64,000 bases of DNA from Lysobacterales bacterium 15-68-25 (GCA_002279065.1 NCKB01000009.1:186001-250000), one strand, 5' to 3'. Positions 43,565-53,078 are shown, counted from the stretch's first letter. Notes: a model not told the origin generated them from the letters alone. A program made the numbers and translations.

Positions 43565-44284
43565 ATGGACGAGCAGACCATCATCACCGTGGACTCATGG
43601 CGAGAGGAGTGGGTCAAAGGCAAGGTCCGCATGGCCTTGTCGTTCGGGCCAGGTGCGGTCGATGTTCCAGGCTATGCGGAGGCCACACTCGTTCTGTGTG
43701 CGGTGCTGAGCGCCATCGCCGCAGAGCTTTGGCCAGGCGAGAGGAAAGACAAAGCCCGATTCGTGGAGCTGCTTGCTCAACACACCCCACCAGAGCTTCG
43801 AGCGAAGACCATCAGTGTTCCTCTTCTAGAAGCATGGCTTCGGGCACAACGCCGCGAGTCAGAGGCCCAGACCATCCAAAGGACCTTCATGCCTTACGGT
43901 GAGACCCGAGTCATCCTGGGTGAAGAGGTCGATGTTCCAGAGGAAGACATCACCAAGGCGTGCCCTGAATTGACCCTTCCCGAGATCCGAGCATGTAGCT
44001 ATGCGGCCTTGCTCTACTCCGAGCTTCGAAGCAGCTACGCGCACGAGTATCGGCCAGGAAAGAAAGCAGTGTCGTGGCCCATGTCCAGTCGACCGAACCA
44101 GGCCGTGAGCTACGCGAACCAGATAGACGCTGAGACCAGGAAGCCCGAACGCCTCATCCACTTTGCTGTGGCTTGGATGGGTTCGCTTGCCATCGAAGCG
44201 GAGCAGCGGACCCGCACCCTTCGCCCAGACCCGAACTTCAAGGACTGGTGGATCAGCGGTCGGAAGAAGAGCGCGGCCACCTGA
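43565..44284 (+). CDS. Unknown protein, possibly HEPN-like
   Basis: A 239-residue protein, mostly helical, without signal or membrane segments. The stretch YAALLYSELRSSYAHEYRPG contains an R-x4-H arrangement in a helical context, as in HEPN domains, but the rest is not recognised. There is no promoter module in front of it, only a TAGGAG-type ribosome region, so it marks the transition to the cargo block. Function open. Confidence 0.55.
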   Translation: MDEQTIITVDSWREEWVKGKVRMALSFGPGAVDVPGYAEATLVLCAVLSAIAAELWPGERKDKARFVELLAQHTPPELRAKTISVPLLEAWLRAQRRESEAQTIQRTFMPYGETRVILGEEVDVPEEDITKACPELTLPEIRACSYAALLYSELRSSYAHEYRPGKKAVSWPMSSRPNQAVSYANQIDAETRKPERLIHFAVAWMGSLAIEAEQRTRTLRPDPNFKDWWISGRKKSAAT

Positions 44285-44319
44285 CCCGTCTCACCCTCTG
44301 AGCTGGGGACCATGCCATC

Positions 44320-44342
44320 TTGATTTATGACCCGGAAATCAA
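44320..44342. promoter_or_regulatory. Dyad operator candidate before the umuDC-like pair
   Basis: TTGATTT and AAATCAA form a perfect 7-bp inverted repeat separated by 9 bp, 17 bp before the umuD-like start. This is not the LexA box type I know for Xanthomonadales, so another repressor may control the pair. Confidence 0.6.
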
Positions 44343-44358
44343 ACGATAGGTGTTGTCC

Positions 44359-44922
44359 ATGAGTCCCCGAGGCGGATACCGCCCCAATGCTGGTCGTCCC
44401 AGCGCCCCATCTGAGAGGCTTCGGATTCCCAAGCCGCACGTGCCTGCCGTGCTTGACCTGGTGGAACGGTTGAAGCGTGGTGAGACCGAGGGTGTGGATG
44501 AGCTGGGCATGCTGGCCTGGTCGAGCAGCTTCACCCTGCCCCACTACACCGAGGTGCCTTGCGGATTTGCGAGCCCTGCCGAGGACTATCTAGAAGGCGC
44601 GATCGATCTCAACGAAGTGGTGATGGACCCTCATCATCGGGAAGCGACCTACCTGGTCCGTGCCAAGGGTCACTCAATGACGGGTGCCGGCATTTTCGAT
44701 GGGGACGAGCTGGTGGTCGACCGTGCGCTCACCCCGAAGAATGGTTCCATCGTGGTAGCCGTTTATCAGGGCAAGGCCACTTGTAAGCGTCTTCGCTTCA
44801 TGCCAGATGGACGTCCATACCTGAAAGCAGAGAACCCGCACTTCGAGGACAGGGTGATAGCCGAAGGCGATGAGTTCGAGATTTGGGGGGTGGTGAGGTA
44901 TGCCCTACACAAGCTCATCTAG
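44359..44922 (+). CDS. umuD: UmuD-like S24 peptidase subunit of an error-prone polymerase
   Basis: A 187-residue LexA/UmuD-family protein. The self-cleavage site Cys68-Gly69 lies in [13 protein letters not shown], the catalytic Ser106 in [11 protein letters not shown] and Lys143 in TCKRL. The N-terminus is longer than in E. coli UmuD and starts with a [14 protein letters not shown] basic stretch. I chose ATG 44,359 over 44,350. It overlaps the umuC-like gene by 23 bp; the two make a RumAB/MucAB-like mutagenesis operon, common on conjugative elements. Confidence 0.9.
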   Translation: MSPRGGYRPNAGRPSAPSERLRIPKPHVPAVLDLVERLKRGETEGVDELGMLAWSSSFTLPHYTEVPCGFASPAEDYLEGAIDLNEVVMDPHHREATYLVRAKGHSMTGAGIFDGDELVVDRALTPKNGSIVVAVYQGKATCKRLRFMPDGRPYLKAENPHFEDRVIAEGDEFEIWGVVRYALHKLI

Positions 44923-46201
44923 GTTTGCCCTGGTCGACGTCAACAACTTCTATGTCTCGTGCGAGCGACTGTTTGACCCCAGCTTGGTTGGGGTCCCCAC
45001 TGTCGTGCTCTCGAACGGAGATGGATGTGTGGTCGCACGAAGCCCCGAGGTAAAGGCGTTGGGTGTGCCGATGGGTATGCCCTGGCACCAGATGAAGGAC
45101 CTGGTGAAGCAGCACGGGATTCAGTATCGGTCTTCGAACTACACGCTCTATGGCGACATGAGTCGACGCGTGATGTCGGTCATCGGTCAGTTCGTGGCCG
45201 AGGAAGACCAAGAGGTCTACTCCATCGATGAGTCGTTTCTCGACCTGGCCAGCTATCCACACTCGGACGGCCAAACCCTGGGACGAGACATCAAACAGCG
45301 CGTCTATCAGTGGTGTGGTCTACCCGTGTGTGTAGGCATAGGCGCCACGAAAACACTCGCCAAGCTTGCCAACCACATCGCCAAGAAGAACCCCGAGCTT
45401 GGAGGTGTGCTGGATCTCACGGCAGTGAACCAGGACAGGTTCGAGGGATGGACGGGTGCGATGGATGTTTCATCGGTGTGGGGCATTGGTCGAAAGCTCA
45501 CCGAACACCTTCACGCCATGAACCTTCGCACGGTGTCGGACCTGATGAAGGCCGAACCCAAACGACTAAGAGAACGGTTTGGCGTGGTGGTGGAACGAAC
45601 CGCGCTCGAACTTCGAGGGATTCCATGCCTGGGGCTCGATGTGGTTGAGCCGCGTCAGCAAATCATCGCGTCAAGAAGCTTCGGTGGTCCGGTCTACACG
45701 CTCGATGATCTGAAAGCCGCAGTCCAGACCTTCATGGGTCGCGCAGTCCACAAGCTTCGAGGTCAAGGAAGTTGTGCAGGACAGGTGCGCGTGTGGCTCG
45801 AAACGAATCGCTTCCGTGCGCAAGACCCTCAGTATCACCCCGCTGCTGGAATCAAACTTCCGACGCCAACCGATGATGGCCGTGTGCTCTCACATGTCGC
45901 AAGCACCGTGCTTGAACACATCTATCGACCAGGCTTTCGCTACACGAAGGCGGGCGTCATGCTCGAAGAGCTGGTGGGTGTAAGTGAGGTCCAGCAAGAC
46001 TTGTTTTCAGTGGCCACCCCGAACCCCAAGCGACATGCGTTGATGTCGGTGCTCGACCACATCCAAGGGAAGTTTGGGCGTGAACAGGTGGGCGTGGGAC
46101 ACGCGGGAGTAAAGGAGCGCCAGGTGTGGACCATGCGTCAGAGTAGACTCTCACCGAGCTACACCACGAGCTGGAAGCAGTTGCTAAGTGTCAACGCCTG
46201 A
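44900..46201 (+). CDS. umuC: UmuC-like Y-family DNA polymerase
   Basis: Translesion polymerase catalytic subunit of 433 residues, normal length. Metal-binding motifs [12 protein letters not shown] (about 11-22) and SIDESFLDL (about 108-116) are intact, with [20 protein letters not shown] and [13 protein letters not shown] as in UmuC. The C-terminus has the clamp-binding-like segment QQDLFS near 371. It depends on the partner just upstream. It gives the host or a recipient damage-tolerant, mutagenic synthesis. Confidence 0.94.
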   Translation: MPYTSSSRFALVDVNNFYVSCERLFDPSLVGVPTVVLSNGDGCVVARSPEVKALGVPMGMPWHQMKDLVKQHGIQYRSSNYTLYGDMSRRVMSVIGQFVAEEDQEVYSIDESFLDLASYPHSDGQTLGRDIKQRVYQWCGLPVCVGIGATKTLAKLANHIAKKNPELGGVLDLTAVNQDRFEGWTGAMDVSSVWGIGRKLTEHLHAMNLRTVSDLMKAEPKRLRERFGVVVERTALELRGIPCLGLDVVEPRQQIIASRSFGGPVYTLDDLKAAVQTFMGRAVHKLRGQGSCAGQVRVWLETNRFRAQDPQYHPAAGIKLPTPTDDGRVLSHVASTVLEHIYRPGFRYTKAGVMLEELVGVSEVQQDLFSVATPNPKRHALMSVLDHIQGKFGREQVGVGHAGVKERQVWTMRQSRLSPSYTTSWKQLLSVNA

Positions 46202-46214
46202 GGGGGGCAGGACC

Positions 46215-47075
46215 ATGGAAGAATCCGAGTCAGAGAATCAGACGTCGTTGACGCGCGACTTCGTAAACGTCCTGACCGGTGCTGGGATGACGATGGAGCG
46301 ATACCGCACAGCGATTGCCGAGATCATCAGTTCAGATGGATTGAGAAACCTCAGCAAGCAACTGACGTCGTTTGGGGATTTCATCCGACGAAACCAAGAG
46401 CAGATTCACAGCTTCTTGGTTGCCCTGAACCATCTACCCGAGCGCTTGGAAAAAGGCGTTGGCGCACTGGCGCAACGTGGGTGGTTCGTTGATGGCGAGA
46501 TGAGTCTGTCCTTCATCATCGAGACGGCCAAACTTGGCCTGGAAGGTCAGAAGGAACTCAGCGACACCCATATGGTGTCCCACTTCGAGGACCAACTGGA
46601 CAACATCGAGGCAAGGCTGATCGCATTCGCTCCAAAGCGAGAACACGTCATCAGGTCAACCTTTGCCGCCGTGCGACGTGGCGATGACGCACTTGCGGTG
46701 CCCATGCTCTTCATCCAAGCGGATGGGCTCTGCCACGACCATGGCCTTGGCTCATTCTTTATGAGAGATCGAAAGAATCAGACTGTCCCGGCCGCAATGG
46801 TCAAGATTAGCGATGAGGGGCTCAGGAAATCCCCTCTCATCGCACCCGTGTTCCAAGTTCTACCGCTCTACATGAGGCCAGATGAGCGCGGACCATCGTT
46901 CATTGGCCTGAATCGGCACCTGGTGCTTCATGGTGAGGCCGTCGATTACGGCACACACGAAAACAGTCTGAAAGCAGTCTCATTTCTCAACCTCATCTCT
47001 TGGATCTTGGAGAAGTGGTTGGAAGAGAAGGAGTCTAGTGAGGACGCGTCCATGACAGCCCAAGACCATTCTTGA
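46215..47075 (+). CDS. HEPN-like protein paired with an OLD-family ATPase
   Basis: A 286-residue helical protein. The C-terminal part has LNRHLVLHGEAVDYG followed by LKAVSFLNLISWILEKW, the R-x4-H motif and trailing helix of HEPN ribonuclease domains found in abortive-infection proteins. I set the start at ATG 46,215 behind GAGGGGGG; an in-frame GTG at 46,188 overlaps umuC. The gene for an OLD-family ATPase follows by 60 bp, suggesting a toxin-like effector and sensor pair. The RNase activity is a family inference. Confidence 0.72.
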   Translation: MEESESENQTSLTRDFVNVLTGAGMTMERYRTAIAEIISSDGLRNLSKQLTSFGDFIRRNQEQIHSFLVALNHLPERLEKGVGALAQRGWFVDGEMSLSFIIETAKLGLEGQKELSDTHMVSHFEDQLDNIEARLIAFAPKREHVIRSTFAAVRRGDDALAVPMLFIQADGLCHDHGLGSFFMRDRKNQTVPAAMVKISDEGLRKSPLIAPVFQVLPLYMRPDERGPSFIGLNRHLVLHGEAVDYGTHENSLKAVSFLNLISWILEKWLEEKESSEDASMTAQDHS

Positions 47076-47135
47076 ACACGCGGGTTGGACCATCACCGCA
47101 CCCAAGACCTAACCACCTCAGCAAGGACGCGCCCC

Positions 47136-48743
47136 ATGCGTATCAGCAAGATCACCGTCAAGAACTTCCGCTCGATTGAGCGTGTGGTGCTGACCGTCAA
47201 CCACTTCAACGTGCTGGCAGGGCAGAACAACCACGGCAAGACGAACCTGTTCGAGGCCATCGAGTGGTTCTATACCGGGTCAGGCAACATTGAAGACATC
47301 CGGTTCAAGCATGAGGGTGGACGCGAAGTCCTGGTGGAAATCGAATACGAGGACGCTCAGTCCGCGATAGACGACATCACGAACGAGACGACCAAGACGA
47401 AGTTCTCAAACCTACTGGCGGGTCGGGATGTGGTGCGCTTCCGCCGAACCAGCGCTGAGAGCAAGCGCCAGATTTGGGATGAGGGAAAAGAGAAGTGGCT
47501 CGACAACTTTTCGGGCTTCGACAAGGCCCTGAACGATTGCGTGCCTCGACTCCAATACGTGTCGACCCGAACGTCACTCAACGAAGTATCTAAGTGGGGC
47601 AAGAAGACACCCATCGGTGAGATGTTGTCAGGAGTCCTCACCGCAATCCTCGAAACAAGCGAGCAGTATCGGGAGTTCAAGGAGAAGTTCGACGAGCTTT
47701 TCACCCATGAACAATCGCAGGTCAGACGGGAACTCGACCGCTTGGCGGGCAAGGTGCGTGACCACTTAGGGCAACAGTTCCCCGAATGCAGCAAGGTGGG
47801 CTTCGGTGTAAAGCCTCCGATGTTCGATGAGCTGTTGAAGTCCTTCGAAACCTCGGTGGACGATGGAATCGAGACATCTGCTGAGGAGAAAGGCGACGGC
47901 ATGCAGCGAGCCCTCATGCTCGCCATCTTGAAAGCCTACTCAGACCATCGACGTGAGCACGAAGAACTCGGCAAGCGATTCCTCTTCCTCATCGATGAAG
48001 CAGAACTCCACCTCCACCCTACTGCCCAACGCCAGCTCAAACAGGCACTCATGGAGCTTGTGGCCAACGGCGACCAGGTGTTCATCAACACCCACTCTTC
48101 TGTCTTGGTCACCGACGACCACACCCAACAGACGTTGTGGCGTGTCGAAAAGAAGGATGGAGCCACACAGATTCGCCCCATCACCGAGCAAGACAAGCCG
48201 GATCTGGTATACGAGCTGCTGGGTGGATCTCCTGCCGACCTCCTCTTCCCGCAGAATTTCCTTATCGTTGAGGGTGCCTCCGAGGACTTGTGTCTTGGCT
48301 TGGTCATGCGCCGCTTCTATGCCGACAAGCCCCACGTCAAACTCATTCGTTCCGAAGGCGACCACAAGACCCAGGGACGCTCGATGGAGGCCATCAATCG
48401 GGTGTTCGTCCCGCTCGCCCACACACCCGTCTACCGCAACCAGCTCGTGGTGCTCTGCGATAAGCCATCGCCAGAAAAGCAAGCAGACTTCGAAGTCTTC
48501 AAGCGCAACTACCAGGAATTTTTTCAGCGAGGGCAATTCGTAGAGAGCCCGTTCGGGTCTCTCGAAGAGTGCTACCCCGAACCCTGGCGGAAGACAGCGG
48601 AACAGGCGAAGGCCATGAAGAGTGGTGAGAAGACTGCACTTGCTAAGGACGTCGGAGCCAACATCTCAAAGGAGCAGTTCGAAGGTGAGATGACTCATGT
48701 GTTCGCTTCGCTGACCAAGGCGTGGGCGAACGCTCACAAGTAG
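47136..48743 (+). CDS. OLD-family ATPase/TOPRIM nuclease
   Basis: A 535-residue overcoming-lysogenization-defect protein. The ABC-type ATPase half has ITVKNFRSIERV, Walker A GQNNHGKTN (28-36), and FLIDEAELHLHPTAQRQL with the D-loop and H-switch NTHSS. The C-terminal TOPRIM domain starts LIVEGASEDLCLGL (about 375) with Glu as metal ligand and continues with a CDKPSPEKQ segment. GajA of Gabija has this architecture, but no UvrD-like GajB is near; the neighbours are a HEPN-like and a small unknown protein. Confidence 0.86.
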   Translation: MRISKITVKNFRSIERVVLTVNHFNVLAGQNNHGKTNLFEAIEWFYTGSGNIEDIRFKHEGGREVLVEIEYEDAQSAIDDITNETTKTKFSNLLAGRDVVRFRRTSAESKRQIWDEGKEKWLDNFSGFDKALNDCVPRLQYVSTRTSLNEVSKWGKKTPIGEMLSGVLTAILETSEQYREFKEKFDELFTHEQSQVRRELDRLAGKVRDHLGQQFPECSKVGFGVKPPMFDELLKSFETSVDDGIETSAEEKGDGMQRALMLAILKAYSDHRREHEELGKRFLFLIDEAELHLHPTAQRQLKQALMELVANGDQVFINTHSSVLVTDDHTQQTLWRVEKKDGATQIRPITEQDKPDLVYELLGGSPADLLFPQNFLIVEGASEDLCLGLVMRRFYADKPHVKLIRSEGDHKTQGRSMEAINRVFVPLAHTPVYRNQLVVLCDKPSPEKQADFEVFKRNYQEFFQRGQFVESPFGSLEECYPEPWRKTAEQAKAMKSGEKTALAKDVGANISKEQFEGEMTHVFASLTKAWANAHK

Positions 48744-48762
48744 CCACATACCGAGAAGCCAC

Positions 48763-49257
48763 ATGTCCAGAACCCCCGAAGCTGATGAGCTACGCGAAGA
48801 CCTCCTCGCAGAACTTCGTTCGCAAGGTGCGAAGCTCGAAAAGCTCTCGGACATGGCCGAGAAGGAAGAGCACACCGCGTTGAAAGTTCTCTTCCAAAAG
48901 CTTGGCGGCTCCGGCCGTGAGGTCTACATCCTTGGTGGTGTTGGCTTGCTCAACATCCATGTGTCGATGGACCGACCCGCATGGTGGAACGTGATGAAGT
49001 CGGTCAAGGCTTCCTTCGATTGGTGGACCAAGCAGACTGGTCAGCAGTGCTTCTATGTCTTCCTCACTCCCAGGAAGGATGGAATGCTCACGGGATATCT
49101 GGCCTCAGACTTCGACGCAGATCCCTTCGTTCAGCACCCAAGTGAACAGCAGACTAAGTTCATGGTGAAGGCGGACAAGCACCTCAACCCTTTGAGAAGG
49201 ATTGCCTCAGCAAAGCGAATCGCTGAGCTTCTCCTTGGTTCGTCACCCACGCCCTAG
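48763..49257 (+). CDS. Third gene of the HEPN/OLD cluster, unknown
   Basis: A 164-residue soluble protein 19 bp after the OLD gene and in the same operon. It begins with a charged helix (ADELREDLLAELRSQGAKLEKL), continues with an alpha/beta domain containing YILGGVGLLNIHVSM and a Trp-rich PAWWNVMKSVKASFDWW segment, and ends with a basic helix. Not recognised. Its place suggests an accessory, antitoxin or sensor role in the cluster. Confidence 0.62.
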   Translation: MSRTPEADELREDLLAELRSQGAKLEKLSDMAEKEEHTALKVLFQKLGGSGREVYILGGVGLLNIHVSMDRPAWWNVMKSVKASFDWWTKQTGQQCFYVFLTPRKDGMLTGYLASDFDADPFVQHPSEQQTKFMVKADKHLNPLRRIASAKRIAELLLGSSPTP

Positions 49258-49447
49258 TCAGCACTTACCGACGCAAGAACGACGAGTGTCCTGGTGACAT
49301 CCAGCAGCGCAATCTCGTAGTCTGACCCTGCCCCATCGTCTGGCCCGAACCGACGGATTGTCTGGCGTTAGTGAGCCGACATGTAAGTCAGGTGGAACCG
49401 ACGTTGGGGTTTTTCTTATCCGCCATTCGGGACGACTTCACCCTCGG
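49258..49447. other. Intergenic stretch between convergent genes
   Basis: About 190 bp between the HEPN/OLD operon and the convergent LuxR-type gene. A TTGGGGTTTTTC run might end the plus-strand operon, but I find no strong hairpin before it. Nothing else recognised. Confidence 0.4.
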
Positions 49448-50641
49448 CTAAGAGAAGCTCGCAAGCAAACGAACAAGGTCACGGAGTGACCGAGCACCTG
49501 TCTTATGGAGTAGTGCTCGGACCTGGGTGCGAACGGTGTTGATGCTTACCTGGTGCTTCTCTGCGAATGACTTTGGCTCTTGACCATCGCATAGAGCGAA
49601 GGCTAGGCGAGCTTCCGAGCGGGTGAGACCAAAAATCTCGCGGAGCTGAGCTTCTCCGATGGGACTGGCCTGCTCCGTGCTTCGAATGAGCACCACCAGG
49701 CTCGGCCGGCGTACCGCATGAAAGAGCGACTCCCCCGTAGTTGCGATTTCGCTGCCCCCCAATCCTTGAAGCCCAACTGGTGTGTTGTGACCGTCCCCTG
49801 ACGTTTCCACCGGCACTGCAAAGGCAGTGACTGCTAGAGAGGTAACCCCTCGCTTACTTTGAGCAAGGAACGTCTTCGACTGCCGGGATGAGTTGGCTTC
49901 CCTCAGAAAATCACTGCCATCCCTACCCAAAGGATGAGTCGCGGTAAGCCCAAGTCCAGGCCGCATAAGGCCGGCACCAAGGACTCTCTGGGCCACAGGG
50001 TTCGCGTAGAGCACCCTTAGCCTTCCATCAAGCGCAACCACTCCTTGGGTGAGTTGTTCCAGGGCATGGAATCCCGTAGCCAAGGCCATTCTGAGCGATG
50101 ACGCCTGCTGCATCATCATCGTCCACTGGTGAAGGTGGGGGAGGATACGCTCCGCGATTCGCCTCTGGCGCGTCGAGAACTGGGGCCGCCCTACCAGGTG
50201 GTTGAAGGCGATGACAATATCCCGGTGGTCATCGTGAAAGATGTTTCCACCGAGCACGTAACGCGCCCCACCCGGAATCAGAAGGTCTTGGTAGAACTCG
50301 CTTTTCGCCACATAAGCGTCGTCGAAGAAATCGTGACACGCCAGTGCCACACCCGGCGATTTGGCCAAGGTCAGGGCAGTTCTAGGATCGATACGCTGGT
50401 AGTGGGGTGACGAGCGATAGCGCTCCTCCACAGAGCGAAGATGGTCGCCCACCAGCATGCTCACAATCATCTGATTGGCGTGACGGTCCCAGCCTACAAC
50501 GTGGACACCGTCGCAATCCAAGTGCTGGTTGATGTCCGACAACGTCGGAAGGAACGATCCCGGCTCCAAGACAGATCCGTAAACCTTTGCGATGAGTGCA
50601 TCAACTGCTTCCATGCCATCTCCGTGCCGTTCTTTCATCAC
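49448..50641 (-). CDS. LuxR-type transcriptional regulator with PAS-like domain
   Basis: A 397-residue regulator on the minus strand. The N-terminal 170 residues look like a sensing domain, a PAS-like segment (TQGVVALDGRLRVLYANPVAQ) follows at about 195-290, and a LuxR HTH closes the protein (LTRSEARLAFALCDGQ then HQVSINTVRTQVRALLHKTG). No phosphoreceiver is present. It is transcribed away from the lipoprotein gene next to it and may control it. The codon pattern and lack of promoter module fit the cargo block. Confidence 0.82.
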   Translation of the reverse strand: MMKERHGDGMEAVDALIAKVYGSVLEPGSFLPTLSDINQHLDCDGVHVVGWDRHANQMIVSMLVGDHLRSVEERYRSSPHYQRIDPRTALTLAKSPGVALACHDFFDDAYVAKSEFYQDLLIPGGARYVLGGNIFHDDHRDIVIAFNHLVGRPQFSTRQRRIAERILPHLHQWTMMMQQASSLRMALATGFHALEQLTQGVVALDGRLRVLYANPVAQRVLGAGLMRPGLGLTATHPLGRDGSDFLREANSSRQSKTFLAQSKRGVTSLAVTAFAVPVETSGDGHNTPVGLQGLGGSEIATTGESLFHAVRRPSLVVLIRSTEQASPIGEAQLREIFGLTRSEARLAFALCDGQEPKSFAEKHQVSINTVRTQVRALLHKTGARSLRDLVRLLASFS

Positions 50642-50742
50642 TTTTGATGATGCGCGCTGAGGCGCCTATACCCCATCTTTCTCTAAAGCTGCCGCCGCCA
50701 TCAAGAGGGCTGGGAGCTTAGGCATACCAACAGGGGAACAGC

Positions 50743-51096
50743 ATGAGAAAGATGATCTTTGGCGCTCTCGCGACCTGCGTCTTGGCCGCATGCGCAACGG
50801 CAGGCAAGCCCATCGACGTCGACCAAGTCAAGCAGCTCAGGCCTGGCGTTAGCACGATCACGGATGCAGAACGGATCTTCGGGCAGCCGATGAGCACCAC
50901 GCATAACACCGACGGCACAACCCAACTTTTCTACGAATATTCAAGTGAAAAGATGGACCCCAAGTCGTTCATTCCGATTGTAGGCACTTTCGTCGGTCAT
51001 GGTCCGAAAAGCCATACCCAGTACCTGGCCCTGATCTTCGATTCCAACGGGCACTATCTCAACCATACGGACAATGAACAGAACATTCAGTTCTGA
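50743..51096 (+). CDS. Lipoprotein, SmpA/OmlA-like
   Basis: A 117-residue predicted lipoprotein. The signal MRKMIFGALATCVLAAC ends in a lipobox with Cys17. The mature part resembles BamE/SmpA-type small folds (VKQLRPGVSTITDAERIFGQP then TTQLFYEYSS and YLALIFDSNGHYL). Divergent to the LuxR-type gene and 27 bp before a membrane protein gene. Possible role in envelope function or surface exclusion, unproven. Confidence 0.75.
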   Translation: MRKMIFGALATCVLAACATAGKPIDVDQVKQLRPGVSTITDAERIFGQPMSTTHNTDGTTQLFYEYSSEKMDPKSFIPIVGTFVGHGPKSHTQYLALIFDSNGHYLNHTDNEQNIQF

Positions 51097-51123
51097 CGGG
51101 ATCAGCTTGAACAGGTAAAGCAT

Positions 51124-51768
51124 ATGAATCAAATCGATGTTGCCAATACCACCCGCCAGCCACATAGCACGATCAAGATTGAAGAAAATTCGACGCGAAC
51201 GGTCGTCACGCTCGTACCCGCCCAAAAGGAGCCACAAAGGGTTGGCCCAATCCTCACCGGACTGGTCTTTGGTGGAATTGGAGGATTTATCGGCCTAGCT
51301 TTTACTTCGGCCACCCACAACCCAATCTATTTGCTTGGCGGCCTTGGGTTCGGTGTAGGCATGGGCATGCTCAGCAACAAACAGCTTAATACCGACCCCA
51401 GGGGACGAGTATTCGCAACTCGCATTGAAGCCACGCAAGATCGAATTGAAGCTCAAGATGAGAATGGCGCGGCTCATATATACAACGCAAAGGACATTGC
51501 GCGATTGCTCTGCCGCCAAACGTACAACGTAGTTGTCGGACGGACACAAATGTTCGGACGCCCCACGGTTGCGACCATCATGGGGAACGCCATTGAGAAT
51601 GCAGGGGCGAATTCCCGCCAAAAGCGAGCAGACTGGTATGCCGAACGCTCATTCGTCGTCGAACTAGAAGCGAAAGGGAAACGCGTTGTCCTTGCCAACG
51701 GGCTTGATGAACCAACCGCCTTTGCCGCTTATCAGGCCATCTCACGTCAAGTTGCCATCCCGAAATAA
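51124..51768 (+). CDS. Unknown membrane protein
   Basis: A 214-residue protein with two closely spaced glycine-rich membrane helices at about 41-61 and 67-86 (including GGIGGFIGLAF and YLLGGLGFGVGMGML) between a charged N-terminus and a soluble C-terminal domain of about 125 residues (VVELEAKGKRVVLANGLDEP). Probably in one operon with the lipoprotein. Family not recognised. Confidence 0.62.
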   Translation: MNQIDVANTTRQPHSTIKIEENSTRTVVTLVPAQKEPQRVGPILTGLVFGGIGGFIGLAFTSATHNPIYLLGGLGFGVGMGMLSNKQLNTDPRGRVFATRIEATQDRIEAQDENGAAHIYNAKDIARLLCRQTYNVVVGRTQMFGRPTVATIMGNAIENAGANSRQKRADWYAERSFVVELEAKGKRVVLANGLDEPTAFAAYQAISRQVAIPK

Positions 51769-51787
51769 GAAAACTAGTAAGTGGAGA

Positions 51788-52630
51788 TCATTTTCTACTT
51801 GGCTTCGCCCGCCAAGCAGCCCGGAACTGTGCAAGCGACTCGCCAGTCATGGACCACCAGGCAAGGATGCCACTTCTAACTTCCGCCGGCTTCCAGCTCT
51901 CCAAGCCGAAGCGAGAGAGCAACACGTTCGTGTCGATAAGCGCATGAAGAGCTGCTTCATGGTGTGAGCTTTCCCACGCCAGGATGTCGAAGCCCTGAAC
52001 CAGGTGGTGTTCGGTTTCCACCTTCAAGAGCCGTAAGCGTTGACGCAACAACGCGAGCCATTCGTCGTCGTGGTCGCGCACATCGAAGGCCACGATTCCA
52101 CAGTGCTCCCCGACGAAGCAGCTTCCCTTCGCACGCGGATACGCCCAGCGTTCGACCAGGTGAGCCCTCAGTTCTCCCTCTCCCCTCGCTTTAACCTTGC
52201 TCGGCACCCACACGTGGTTGGCCGACCGTTCGAGCGCGTATAGCCTTCGCTTCATCGACTCTTCCCTGTTCGAAAATCCAGGGACCAAGAGCGGGTCACG
52301 GTGCCGAACTGATTCGACGCACCCAGCACAAACGAGCCAATCGTTGACCGTTTCCTTCGAGCCGCCCAGGCGATGAGGGATGACATTCATGAGCCGACCA
52401 GGTGCGGAATCATCGAGCGCCGTCCCACAGACTGCGCACGCTTTCCCATAGACATTGCCCGTGAAGTGTTTCTGCCAGGCCTTCCGTTTGAGGCCCCTCG
52501 GCTGTTCGTCTTTGCTCAGCTCCACGATGAATCGAAGCACCGAACGCGACAGAGGAAGCGCGGGTTCTCCCCTCTCCTCTTGATCCAACTTTGAGCTTTC
52601 TGATTCATCGCTTCGCGTTGAAGTGTTCAT
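51788..52630 (-). CDS. HNH-like zinc-binding protein
   Basis: A 280-residue protein on the minus strand. A treble-clef-like pattern CAVCG, then NVIPHRLGGSKETVNDWLV and CAGC (about 65-105) matches the HNH nuclease layout CxxC, HxxGG, Asn, CxxC, though the first catalytic His is not in its usual place. The remainder is helical and unrecognised. It stands at the right edge of the cargo block and convergent to the membrane protein gene. A nuclease cargo gene is likely but its target is unknown. Confidence 0.62.
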   Translation of the reverse strand: MNTSTRSDESESSKLDQEERGEPALPLSRSVLRFIVELSKDEQPRGLKRKAWQKHFTGNVYGKACAVCGTALDDSAPGRLMNVIPHRLGGSKETVNDWLVCAGCVESVRHRDPLLVPGFSNREESMKRRLYALERSANHVWVPSKVKARGEGELRAHLVERWAYPRAKGSCFVGEHCGIVAFDVRDHDDEWLALLRQRLRLLKVETEHHLVQGFDILAWESSHHEAALHALIDTNVLLSRFGLESWKPAEVRSGILAWWSMTGESLAQFRAAWRAKPSRK

Positions 52631-53041
52631 GCGTTCCCCCGAAATATTTTGGTCTTCATTTCAGACTAACGAGGGATTGCGAACGCGCAAGAGGTTGAAA
52701 AACGTCGCCCAGGTAAATCCAAAAATGATGGGCGGGTCCATGCGTTTTGAATGCCGCACCCCTCACAGCAGAAGGCCGACTTCTGTCAAAGCAAGAGCGG
52801 TCGCCTTTATCGCATGAAAAGACAAAGCGTTTGGGGGTGGCAGAAAAATAACATACACAAAACGCATTCACTGAGGTGTCTGAGAAATGCCCAAAATCCC
52901 TTGTAAAGCCCGATGTGAAACCATTTGATCCGGCGTCACATTTTGAAAAGCGTGACATCTGACGCCGCCCTTTTTGACCCAAGAATGGCTTTACCACGCC
53001 ATTAAACCCGGCGTCACGATTAAAGTCTTGACATCACCCTC
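52631..53041. other. 410-bp non-coding region with CGGCGTCA repeats (candidate oriT or operator)
   Basis: No gene is convincing here. CGGCGTCA at 52,931-52,938 and TGACGCCG at 52,960-52,967 form a perfect inverted pair, with a nested GTCAC/GTGAC pair between them, and a third CGGCGTCA lies at 53,009-53,016. A TTGACA also occurs at 53,028. The region stands directly before an RHH protein gene, where relaxosome-binding sites and oriT often lie. Confidence 0.5.
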
Positions 53042-53078
53042 TTGACAGAACGCAAAACCTCGCCATTGTGAATTATAT
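53042..53078 (+). promoter_or_regulatory. Element promoter module, copy 12
   Basis: TTGACAGAACGCAAAACC then TCGCCATTGTGAATTATA, 62 bp before the RHH gene. The first copy after the module-free cargo block. Confidence 0.82.

Noticed and set aside
46215-49257. Calling the OLD cluster a Gabija system
   Set aside because: No UvrD-like helicase (GajB) is present; the neighbours are a HEPN-like and an unrecognised small protein.
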